The translations under genes and the position numbers were made by a program. The notes below the pieces were generated by a model that worked only from the letters and a program-made list of their open reading frames with translations, had not been told where the DNA came from and made no database searches. Shown here in pieces: positions 6,109 through 11,021 of a DNA stretch of 26,904 nucleotides (position 1 is its first letter; every line of letters starts with the position of its first letter). Source of the DNA: a virus; the IMG/VR virus record IMGVR_UViG_3300031963_000795, positions 1-26,904 of that record, one strand, 5' to 3'.

Positions 6109-6335
6109 GACACGTCACCCAGCGCCGCAGCAATGGCCGCTTCGATGTCTTCAAGAGCCCCCGCAGAAACGTCGCCCACAACGCGCGTGCCGCAGTTCTG
6201 GCAAAACCGCGCGTCGGCGCGCATCTGGTAGCCGCACTGATTGCATGTCTTGTCAAGCTCGCTAATGTTCCAGGTATCAACCTGCCAGCCGCGCCGCTTG
6301 AGTTCTTCGGCCGCTCTCTTTGCTCGTTCGGTCAT
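6105..6335 (-). CDS. zinc-ribbon protein
   Basis: The protein has 76 residues. ATG 6335 overlaps the upstream stop (ATGA). A classic zinc ribbon is visible in the middle: CNQCGYQMRADARFCQNCG (two CxxC pairs 12 residues apart), like the ribbons of double-zinc-ribbon proteins. The N-terminal helix (TERAKRAAEELKRRGWQVDTW) is basic. It may bind nucleic acid or a partner protein. It lies just downstream of the replication pair. Confidence 0.72.
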   Translation of the reverse strand: MTERAKRAAEELKRRGWQVDTWNISELDKTCNQCGYQMRADARFCQNCGTRVVGDVSAGALEDIEAAIAAALGDVS

Positions 6336-6667
6336 GACACGTTCATCCTCTGTTGCAAAGCCTTGATCCGGTCCAGCACTTCCGGCGCGACCTTCTCACG
6401 CGGCGCAGGCAACGCCAGCGCTCCATCGCTTGCCGGTATCGCTTGGCACAGCCGCAGGAACCCGTGCGCTGTCGGCGGGAACTCCGGCAGCGAGTTGTCG
6501 AGAACGTGGCCGATGGCTCGCGGGTTGCGTTCAGCAATCAGGCCAAGAACGCGCATCCAATCCGCCTTCACGGCCTCGATTTCCAGCCCTTCCCACTGCC
6601 GCAGCCACGCGGCACCGTAGCGCACGGCCAGCCGCGAGAACAGGCGATCAACCCAGCGCTCGGACAT
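6332..6667 (-). CDS. phage replication protein, lambda P-like helper (putative)
   Basis: The protein has 111 residues. The start at ATG 6667 overlaps the end of the O-like gene by 20 nt. The sequence (WVDRLFSRLAVRYGAAWLRQWEGLEIEAVKADWMRVL, then PPTAHGFLRLC) matches a family of small phage proteins that follow replication-initiator genes and are often labelled replication protein P. Such proteins deliver host helicase to the origin. The segment 'FPPTAHGFLRLCQ' is typical of the family. It is shorter than lambda P (233 aa), so it may cover only the core. Assignment rests on motif memory and gene order. Confidence 0.6.
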   Translation of the reverse strand: MSERWVDRLFSRLAVRYGAAWLRQWEGLEIEAVKADWMRVLGLIAERNPRAIGHVLDNSLPEFPPTAHGFLRLCQAIPASDGALALPAPREKVAPEVLDRIKALQQRMNVS

Positions 6668-7544
6668 TGGTCGGCTCCATGTCGATGAAGTCTGCGGCCG
6701 GAGCCGACTGCCCCGGGGCTTTTGCGCTTACCAGTCCGCCCGTCATCTCGTGCATGCGGAGACGGGCTGCACGCTGCCTGGGCGTCTCTGTTTCTGGCAA
6801 TGCACCCTTCGCCATCTTCCCGACCGACTCGGCCGCGTCCTTGCGCCGGTTGATCGCCGCCTTCAGGATGTACGCGAATGGGTCGCCCTTGCTCAGGGCA
6901 GACGGCACCAGCGGCAGAAGCTCCTCAATCGTCCCTCCGACAGACAACAACGCGTGCAGGTCAGCATTCGACGGGTTGACCCGCATGACACCCGCAGCCT
7001 TCAAAGCAGCGCACACGACACCGGGCGCAAGCGATCCAAGCTCAGGAAGAGGCACGACTTCGGCGCGACGGTCTTCGGGGTCGGGCGCGCGCTTTGCGTG
7101 TGCATCTGCCTTTGCTTCTGCATCTGCCTTTGCTTCTGCTATAGGTTGATTCGGTTGAGTCTGTTGAGTGTCTTGAGTCTTCTTACGCTTGTGCCAGTAG
7201 TCGCGGTGGTATTCGCGGCGGTCTTCTTCTCGCTTCAGGGCCCTGTAGTGCTTGTAGTTCACGACCAGCCAGCCCCAGGAACGACCCTCGCGCAGCGGGA
7301 TGATCCTGCGCCCGCCTTGGTCTGGCGTGCGGCTTTCAGGGTCAGGCTTCAGCAGTTCGGCAATGCCGAGTTCGATGATCTCCAGCGGGATCGTCGTGCG
7401 GCGCGAAATCGCAATCGCCGTCATGTCTACCGCGCCGTCTTGATCGGCCAAGACCAGAAGCTGCTGAAACGTGACCAGTGCTTGCCACGGGCCCTTCGTC
7501 ACAAGGGTCCCGTCATAGATTTGTGCGAACACCTTAGCGTACAT
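6648..7544 (-). CDS. phage replication initiator / replisome organiser (O-like)
   Basis: The protein has 298 residues. The N-terminal ~110 residues resemble phage initiators with a winged helix: MYAKVFAQIYDGTL, LVLADQDGAVDMT, AIAISRRTTIPLEII, then a conserved RSWGWLVVNYKHYR. A basic linker (REYHRDYWHKRKK) and low-complexity AEAKAD repeats follow, then a helical C-terminal domain (NADLHALLSVGGTIEELLPLVPSAL). Such proteins bind the origin and recruit helicase. Repeats at 7102-7178 inside the linker-coding region could be the origin, as in lambda O. A perfect palindrome (7560-7574) lies 15 nt upstream of the start. No Shine-Dalgarno is evident at ATG 7544. Confidence 0.75.
   Translation of the reverse strand: MYAKVFAQIYDGTLVTKGPWQALVTFQQLLVLADQDGAVDMTAIAISRRTTIPLEIIELGIAELLKPDPESRTPDQGGRRIIPLREGRSWGWLVVNYKHYRALKREEDRREYHRDYWHKRKKTQDTQQTQPNQPIAEAKADAEAKADAHAKRAPDPEDRRAEVVPLPELGSLAPGVVCAALKAAGVMRVNPSNADLHALLSVGGTIEELLPLVPSALSKGDPFAYILKAAINRRKDAAESVGKMAKGALPETETPRQRAARLRMHEMTGGLVSAKAPGQSAPAADFIDMEPTNVRALG
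7102..7178. repeat. tandem repeats inside the replication gene; candidate origin
   Basis: Two identical 18-bp copies (GCATCTGCCTTTGCTTCT) stand at 7102-7119 and 7120-7137. Three TTGAGT hexamers follow at a 9-bp period (7155, 7164, 7173). They encode the AEAKAD and QTQ linkers of the initiator. Lambdoid origins are iterons within the initiator gene's linker region, so this is a candidate origin. Simple codon-repeat expansion is the alternative. Confidence 0.4.
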
Positions 7545-7559
7545 GAGTCGTGTTGTGGG

Positions 7560-7574
7560 TGTTGAGACTCAACA
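7560..7574. promoter_or_regulatory. perfect 15-bp palindrome, candidate operator
   Basis: TGTTGAG-A-CTCAACA forms a perfect dyad with a one-base centre. It lies between the stop of the HTH-like gene at 7577 and the initiator start at 7544. The half-site TGTTGAG recurs at 7162-7168 inside the initiator gene, suggesting one protein could bind both places. It could instead form a small hairpin. Confidence 0.45.
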
Positions 7575-7576
7575 TT

Positions 7577-7954
7577 CTAAGCCCCAACGTTCAGTGATGC
7601 GAGCGGTTCTGAGGCAGATCCCAGCAACCAAAGAACCTCCGGCCCTCGCTGCGCCAACGCAGACCGCACAACGTGCTCTGCGATCAGTTGCCGGTCCTCC
7701 GGCTTGCGCGTCGATTGCCAGACCCGCAGGATGTTCGTCTTGCGCGCGTGCAGCTTCTCGGACTCGGACGGCACGACCTTCGTACCCACGCACCGCAGCA
7801 GCTTGCTTTTGTGGACGTGGTGGCGTATCGAGTCCTTGATTTCCTTTTGCCCTCGGTGCGGCAGCTCTTGGATCAGGTCGTGAATCGTGGCCTGTCCCAG
7901 AGACTCCACGGCGGCCAAAACTTCGGCGCCGATGCCGGTGTTGTTGCCGCTCAT
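7577..7954 (-). CDS. putative winged-helix early phage protein
   Basis: The protein has 125 residues. ATG 7954 overlaps the stop of the upstream gene (ATGA). The N-terminal 60 residues (EVLAAVESLGQATIHDLIQELPHRGQKEIKDSIRHHVHKSKLL) have the helix-turn-helix plus wing pattern of small DNA-binding phage proteins. The C-terminal half is helical (DRQLIAEHVVRSALAQRG). It precedes the replication initiator and could regulate early genes; this is inferred from fold pattern only. Confidence 0.66.
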   Translation of the reverse strand: MSGNNTGIGAEVLAAVESLGQATIHDLIQELPHRGQKEIKDSIRHHVHKSKLLRCVGTKVVPSESEKLHARKTNILRVWQSTRKPEDRQLIAEHVVRSALAQRGPEVLWLLGSASEPLASLNVGA

Positions 7955-8196
7955 GGCTTGTTCGCCCTGTTTTCACGCTCCCAGCCGAGCACGATCTCCA
8001 GCCGGTGTTCCATTTGCAGCCGCTCCCTGATGCGTCGCATGTGGTCGTCTACGGCCTTGACGCTGCTTGCAGAGTGTTCTGAAACCTGCAATAGGCCATG
8101 TTCGGCATCGCTGTGTCCTCGGTTGCTATGGCTCAATGATGCCGACAACCGCAAAGCCTCGTCATCGGTTTTGTCTATCGCGCAGACACGCGGCAT
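7951..8196 (-). CDS. first leftward early gene, hypothetical
   Basis: The protein has 81 residues from ATG 8196; upstream in-frame starts reach 8235 but would overlap the divergent gene region more. It is charged and polar, with a His/Ser-rich middle (SHSNRGHSDAEHG) and a basic helix (MRRIRERLQMEHRLEIVLGWERENRANKP). No family is recognised. ATG 8196 is part of an inverted repeat whose mirror image forms a rightward ATG at 8208. No clear Shine-Dalgarno is visible. Confidence 0.55.
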   Translation of the reverse strand: MPRVCAIDKTDDEALRLSASLSHSNRGHSDAEHGLLQVSEHSASSVKAVDDHMRRIRERLQMEHRLEIVLGWERENRANKP

Positions 8197-8215
8197 AGCA
8201 ACAAACAATGCCGCG
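8189..8215. promoter_or_regulatory. inverted repeat at the divergent transcription junction
   Basis: CGCGGCAT (8189-8196) and ATGCCGCG (8208-8215) are perfect inverted 8-mers with an 11-bp A-rich spacer. They sit exactly where leftward and rightward genes diverge, so a dimeric regulator could bind here. The arms contain candidate start codons on both strands. No regulator is assigned. Confidence 0.45.
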
Positions 8216-8243
8216 CGCTCCCAGGGTCTGCACAATCAGCGGC

Positions 8244-8420
8244 ATGGAAACGATCACCGTAGGCAAGCTCAGGCTTGTCCAGCACCCTGACGGCAGGCTT
8301 GAAGCGCTGCACGATCTCATGCGCGTCAGTCTGCCGATTGAGCCGGCCGCGCTGGAACGGTGGCTGCTCAAAATGTTTCGGGAGCAGTTGACGCCTGGAG
8401 CGAATAAAAGACCGGTTTAA
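8244..8420 (+). CDS. small hypothetical protein, first rightward gene
   Basis: The protein has 58 residues from ATG 8244 (METITVGKLRLVQHPDGRLEALHDLM...); an in-frame ATG at 8208 would add 12 less plausible residues. The body looks like a small αβ fold and ends NKRPV. The TAA stop (8418-8420) lies inside the left box of attC-like site E and overlaps the next gene's ATG (TAATG), so translation may be coupled through the site. Function unknown. Confidence 0.62.
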   Translation: METITVGKLRLVQHPDGRLEALHDLMRVSLPIEPAALERWLLKMFREQLTPGANKRPV

Positions 8421-8471
8421 TGCCCGAGGTAAGCCGCGCCGTCCGGCGTCGGCTTGAATTGCGGGTTAGGC
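8415..8471 (-). repeat. attC-like site E
   Basis: Outer boxes are GTTTAAT (8415-8421, imperfect) and GTTAGGC (8465-8471). Inner arms AAGCCG-CGCCG (8431-8441) and CGGCG-T-CGGCTT (8444-8455) pair perfectly with one extra T on the right arm, the mirror of the extrahelical A in site A. Read on the minus strand, it matches short aadA-type attC sites in order and spacing. Canonical orientation is minus, opposite to the rightward genes. Confidence 0.78.
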
Positions 8472-9034
8472 CCCTGCATCCGAAGCGCGATAGTGCAACC
8501 TTACTAAGACTAAACGACGTGGATAAGCAAACTGACCTGATTTCAAGGCTGCAAGACGAAGCCGACCTGTGCCGCAACGATGGCGCAGACGACATTGCCG
8601 CGCTGCTGGATGAGGCCGTGGAAGCGCTGCGCGCCGAACTGCGCTACGAGGCCGACGACGGCAAACAGTTTCGGAGCGAAGCGCAGCGCGCGGAGTACGA
8701 GCAGCAATGCGTTGACCTGGCCGTAGCAAATGACATGCTTGACAACGGCGCAACGCTGATGGCCGCGCTAACTCGCGCCAACAAGTCGCGCCCGTGGTGG
8801 GATTGCAGCCTGACGCGGCAGGAAAGAGATCTGCTGGCGAAGCTGAATCGCCACACCAAACTGGCCATGCCTCACTGGCAGTGCTGCCCGTTCCCAGAAT
8901 ATCCAATCCGCAGAATTGGGGCCGATGGCCGCGTGTGGGTTGGAGAGTATGTTGGCGAGCCCGGCTACGGAAATTTTGTCGGGCTGAAAGACCTACTGCG
9001 CTATGCAAGCCAAACCGCTGCCCAGCATGCCTAA
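8420..9034 (+). CDS. hypothetical cassette protein
   Basis: The protein has 204 residues if translation starts at the ATG (8420) overlapping the previous stop. Residues 1-20 are then encoded by attC-like site E (MPEVSRAVRRRLELRVRP). A GTG near 8519 before DKQTDLISRLQDEADLC is an alternative start without the site-derived leader. The N-terminal half is a helical, acidic EA-rich region (DIAALLDEAVEALRAELRYEADD). The C-terminal half has a Trp/Cys-containing motif (HWQCCPFPEYPIRRIG, VGEYVGEPGYGNFVGL). The TAA stop lies in the box of site F (GCCTAAC). No known family is recognised. Confidence 0.68.
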   Translation: MPEVSRAVRRRLELRVRPLHPKRDSATLLRLNDVDKQTDLISRLQDEADLCRNDGADDIAALLDEAVEALRAELRYEADDGKQFRSEAQRAEYEQQCVDLAVANDMLDNGATLMAALTRANKSRPWWDCSLTRQERDLLAKLNRHTKLAMPHWQCCPFPEYPIRRIGADGRVWVGEYVGEPGYGNFVGLKDLLRYASQTAAQHA

Positions 9035-9123
9035 CGCAACAGCTGTGCCGACCGGTCGGCTAGGAGACTGACATGGATGACAAAGCATCGCCGGCCGAGG
9101 TCGGCACGAGCGAGGGGTTAGGC
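9029..9123 (-). repeat. attC-like site F with start signals in its loop
   Basis: Outer boxes are GCCTAAC (9029-9035) and GTTAGGC (9117-9123). Arms GTGCCGACC (9045-9053) and GGTCGGCAC (9099-9107) pair perfectly; further pairing of TCGGC (9056-9060) with GCCGA (9094-9098) leaves two extra G on the left. The loop holds AGGAG (9062-9066) and ATG 9073. Its ACTGACATGGA...GACAAAGC sequence matches the loop of site C read in the gene direction. Confidence 0.82.
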
Positions 9124-9477
9124 CCTGCCTCGCGTAGGCACGGAGAAGGCAAGCCAGTGGCGCATGGGGCGCGGCTGGTGTTGGACATAGGCCCTGGGGC
9201 CGGAGAGGGTGACATGAGTTTCTTGAGACACGGCGACACTGCTGCCAGTTTGACCCGTGAGTTTCTCTGCATTCGAGATGAAGCAAAGACGCGCACTGCA
9301 TACAGCCAGGAAGAACTCAACCGGGCTGTGGATGCCGCAGTGGCCGCAGAGCGCGAGCGGCTCCGCGTGCTGCTAGTAGCCCAGCGCGACCAAACCGTGA
9401 TGAGCCACCACGTAACGCTAGCCGAGTGCCACGCGGCTCGGAATGCGCTTCAGTTGGTGCTAGATGAGTGGGCCTAA
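9073..9477 (+). CDS. cassette protein with attC-encoded leader
   Basis: The longest frame starts at ATG 9073 in the loop of site F, behind a good AGGAG. It begins with the site-derived leader MDDKASPAEVGTSEGLG, almost the same as that of the gene at 1217-1513. A second strong start, ATG 9214 behind GGAGAGGG, would give an 87-residue protein (MSFLRHGDTAASLTREFLC...) and may be the functional product; the stretch between looks low in information. The C-terminal part (VDAAVAAERERLRVLL) is a helix typical of small phage proteins. The TAA stop lies in the box of site G. Function unknown. Confidence 0.62.
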   Translation: MDDKASPAEVGTSEGLGPASRRHGEGKPVAHGARLVLDIGPGAGEGDMSFLRHGDTAASLTREFLCIRDEAKTRTAYSQEELNRAVDAAVAAERERLRVLLVAQRDQTVMSHHVTLAECHAARNALQLVLDEWA

Positions 9478-9532
9478 CGTTGCCAGTAAGCGGGCCGCCG
9501 TCGGCGGCTCCGCTTGAGTGGCGGGGTTAGGC
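9472..9532 (-). repeat. attC-like site G
   Basis: Outer boxes are GCCTAAC (9472-9478) and GTTAGGC (9526-9532). Inner arms AAGCGG-GCCGCCG (9488-9500) and CGGCGGC-T-CCGCTT (9502-9515) pair completely except for one extra T at 9509. Size, boxes and the single bulge are textbook attC features. Canonical orientation is minus, against the rightward genes. Confidence 0.85.
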
Positions 9533-9562
9533 GTCTTGGTGGGTAAACACGGAGAACGAACG

Positions 9563-9808
9563 ATGGACAAGTTTGCGGCCTTGAAGAAGGCCAAAGAAGT
9601 AGACCGCCACATGCCCGATGGGTACTGGGGCGCCGACAGCCCAAAGTGCCCGCACTGTGGCACCGAGTGCAGCGTGAGCGAAAACGAGTGGTGGAAGCTG
9701 TACGAGGAAGGCGAGCACGAGGTTTCATGCCCGCACTGCGATGGCGACTTCAGCGTGACCACGCGGGTGAGCTACAGCTTTAGCACCGATGAGCAGGAAG
9801 ACGCCTAA
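9563..9808 (+). CDS. zinc-ribbon cassette protein
   Basis: The protein has 81 residues. ATG 9563 has GGAG eight bases upstream, so this unit uses its own ribosome site rather than the attC loop. Two CPHC knuckles (CPHCGTEC and CPHCDGDF), about 30 residues apart, form a probable zinc ribbon. The N terminus is basic (MDKFAALKKAKEVDRHMPDG) and a β-strand end (TTRVSYSFSTDE) follows. Such ribbons occur in many small phage proteins of unknown role. The TAA stop is inside a GCCTAAC box (9803-9809). Confidence 0.74.
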   Translation: MDKFAALKKAKEVDRHMPDGYWGADSPKCPHCGTECSVSENEWWKLYEEGEHEVSCPHCDGDFSVTTRVSYSFSTDEQEDA

Positions 9809-9809
9809 C
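9803..9809 (-). repeat. attC-like half-site closing the right array
   Basis: GCCTAAC at 9803-9809 includes the stop codon of the preceding gene exactly as in sites F and G. It is followed by GTGTTTTAAACAAC with no pairing arm and no GTTRRRY partner within ~100 bp. It looks like the outer end of the last unit, with the complete site lost or never present, and marks the right boundary of the array. Confidence 0.45.
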
Positions 9810-9840
9810 GTGTTTTAAACAACTTCACCAGACTTTGGCG

Positions 9841-10068
9841 ATGCAAATTGCACAAACCCCGCCCCTAGACTACCTCCGCGAGCAAGGCACCGCCTCTGCT
9901 ACCGTCATCCGCGCGCACTGCGGCCTGACGCATGAGGAGGTTTACGCTGAGCTTGTGCAGGCCGAGGCGCGCGGTCTGGTGCGGGTCGAGGTCTCATATT
10001 TCGACCGTGGCGCTAGGCCGCGGACCTACTGGGCATGGATGGCGGACGATGATGACAGCCGAACTTGA
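9841..10068 (+). CDS. small winged-helix-like phage protein
   Basis: The protein has 75 residues from ATG 9841 (an in-frame TTG at 9835 is less likely). The order of helices and a final strand pair (PLDYLREQGTASATVIRAHCGLTHEEVYAELVQAEARGLVRV then RPRTYWAW) fits a compact winged helix such as those that bind DNA. No Shine-Dalgarno is seen. It overlaps the next micro-ORF and lies just outside the attC-like array. Confidence 0.65.
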   Translation: MQIAQTPPLDYLREQGTASATVIRAHCGLTHEEVYAELVQAEARGLVRVEVSYFDRGARPRTYWAWMADDDDSRT

Positions 10069-10120
10069 CCTAGACGCCGCAATCGATTCCGCGATGGCAG
10101 CAGACAAGGCGCCGACATGA
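10052..10120 (+). CDS. 22-aa acidic micro-ORF bridging two genes
   Basis: The frame starts at ATG 10052 (or the adjacent ATG 10049) inside the end of the previous gene and ends with TGA overlapping the next gene's ATG (ATGA, 10117-10120). The product (MTAELDLDAAIDSAMAADK plus APT) is acidic and helical. It may exist mainly to couple translation across the 50-bp gap between two genes. No relative is recognised. Confidence 0.4.
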   Translation: MTAELDLDAAIDSAMAADKAPT

Positions 10121-10398
10121 CCGAACTGCTCGAAAGCATGCGCGCCCTAGAGGCCGATCACTCGCCAGCAGGCTACCCGCCAGTGAAGATGGCTGAGGTG
10201 TCTGCACTGTGCGACTTGATCGAGAACGCGCACAAAGCGCTGGCGCTGCAACAGGCCAGCTACGAACGTGAGATTGCGCTCGATGTTGCGGACATGCGAA
10301 ACCGCTGTGCTGAACTTGTCCGCCATGCATACATCAGACACGGCCTGTGCTGTGCTGACGGCAAGCGGATTGCGGAACTCATCGAGGGACTGGAATGA
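10117..10398 (+). CDS. hypothetical helical phage protein
   Basis: The protein has 93 residues, with ATGA overlaps at both ends. It is mostly helical (MTELLESMRALEADH, ALCDLIENAHKALALQQASYE) with a Cys/His-containing middle (MRNRCAELVRHAYIRHGLCC) and a C-terminal EGLE. There are no recognisable catalytic residues. It is part of a short rightward string ending in the VRR-NUC-type nuclease. Confidence 0.7.
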   Translation: MTELLESMRALEADHSPAGYPPVKMAEVSALCDLIENAHKALALQQASYEREIALDVADMRNRCAELVRHAYIRHGLCCADGKRIAELIEGLE

Positions 10399-10571
10399 CC
10401 GACGACCCCGACCCCCGCGTGTGTTGCGCCGAGTGCCGCAACTACACCGGCAGCCAGTGCAGGCAGTGGCGAGCGGCTGGGCTGATGACGCCGCACATCG
10501 GCGGGGATCTGGCCAGGCTGCGGCAGTGGTGCCCGGCGTTTGTGGCGCGACCTGAGCCGAGGCAAGGCTGA
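10395..10571 (+). CDS. 58-aa cysteine-rich protein
   Basis: ATG 10395 overlaps the preceding stop (ATGA). The 58 residues contain CCAECRNY near residue 10, QCRQW near 22 and QWCPAF near 46, a spacing suited to one metal ion. Similar short proteins with a C-x-x-C-RNY-type start occur in phage genomes. The stop at 10569-10571 is one base before the nuclease ATG. Function unknown; it may be a zinc-binding accessory of the nuclease. Confidence 0.62.
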   Translation: MTDDPDPRVCCAECRNYTGSQCRQWRAAGLMTPHIGGDLARLRQWCPAFVARPEPRQG

Positions 10572-10572
10572 C

Positions 10573-10839
10573 ATGCGCAACGCCGCCCGGACTGACGCCA
10601 ACCAGGCTCCAATCGTCGAAGCACTGCGCCGACTCGGGTGCAGCGTGTACGTCATCGGCCTGCCGGTGGACCTGCTTGTCGGCAAGAACGGCCGCACGGT
10701 GCTGGTCGAGGTCAAGACCCGGAAAGGCCGCTACACGGGCCTACAGACCGACTTCATGGCGACGTGGCGCGGCGGTGCTGTGGCTACGGTTAGGGACGTG
10801 GAGGCCGCTGTGGAGCTGGTGCGGATGCTGGACGCTTGA
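10573..10839 (+). CDS. VRR-NUC-type PD-(D/E)XK nuclease
   Basis: The protein has 88 residues from ATG 10573. The compact fold shows an N-terminal helix (DANQAPIVEALRRLG), β-strands CSVYVIG and a nuclease core: PVDLLVG gives the acidic D and TVLVEVKTRKG the E-x-K, followed by LQTDFMATW. This is the VRR-NUC/Holliday-junction-resolvase-like arrangement in stand-alone phage nucleases. They are thought to cut branched DNA during replication or packaging. Its stop codon lies within the -35 box of the promoter for the downstream C4-like RNA. Confidence 0.8.
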   Translation: MRNAARTDANQAPIVEALRRLGCSVYVIGLPVDLLVGKNGRTVLVEVKTRKGRYTGLQTDFMATWRGGAVATVRDVEAAVELVRMLDA

Positions 10840-10865
10840 CACCATGCGCAGAGCCTCGATACACT
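10836..10865 (+). promoter_or_regulatory. σ70-type promoter for the C4-like RNA
   Basis: TTGACA (10836-10841, perfect consensus) is separated by 18 bp from TACACT (10860-10865, four of six). Transcription would start near 10870-10873, exactly where the predicted C4-like RNA begins. It is one of the clearest promoter-like sequences in the window. Confidence 0.6.
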
Positions 10866-10869
10866 GTGC

Positions 10870-10942
10870 GGGTCAGGTGTGGCAGCCTGGCGAAGCTGAA
10901 GCGCGAACCCCGCGAGTGTTTTGCTGGGGCGTGTGTAGACCC
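10870..10942 (+). ncRNA. C4-like antisense RNA
   Basis: The ~73-nt element is closed by GGGTC (10870-10874) and GACCC (10938-10942). Inside are a hairpin CAGC-CTGGCGAA-GCTG (10883-10898) and a hairpin CGCG-AACCC-CGCG (10902-10914). Segment 10881-10900 is complementary to 10953-10974. Segment 10908-10933 is complementary to 10987-11011 over about 25 pairs with one mismatch and one bulge. The phage P1/P7 C4 RNA is 77 nt, sits just upstream of its target in the same operon and pairs through two segments to block downstream expression. Size, order and pairing logic match; the family name is from memory of that system. Confidence 0.65.
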
Positions 10943-10952
10943 AAACTCGATC

Positions 10953-11021
10953 TTCAGCCGAGCCAGGATCTGCCCACGCCAAGGGCCACGCCCCAGCTAA
11001 GCATTCCGGGGTTTTGCTTTT
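10953..11021 (+). promoter_or_regulatory. C4 target segments followed by a U-rich tract
   Basis: TTCAGC...GCCAGG..CTGCC (10953-10974) and CACGCCCCAGC...CGGGG (10987-11011) complement the two arms of the C4-like RNA in the same order. The second is followed at once by TTTTGCTTTT (11012-11021). Pairing within one transcript would make a long stem plus U-run, an intrinsic terminator; pairing in trans would give C4-type repression. Confidence 0.55.

Noticed and set aside
1-9809. Transposon or MITE insertions as the source of the repeats
   Set aside because: No target-site duplications or transposase genes are seen, and the stem sequences differ among copies instead of being near-identical.
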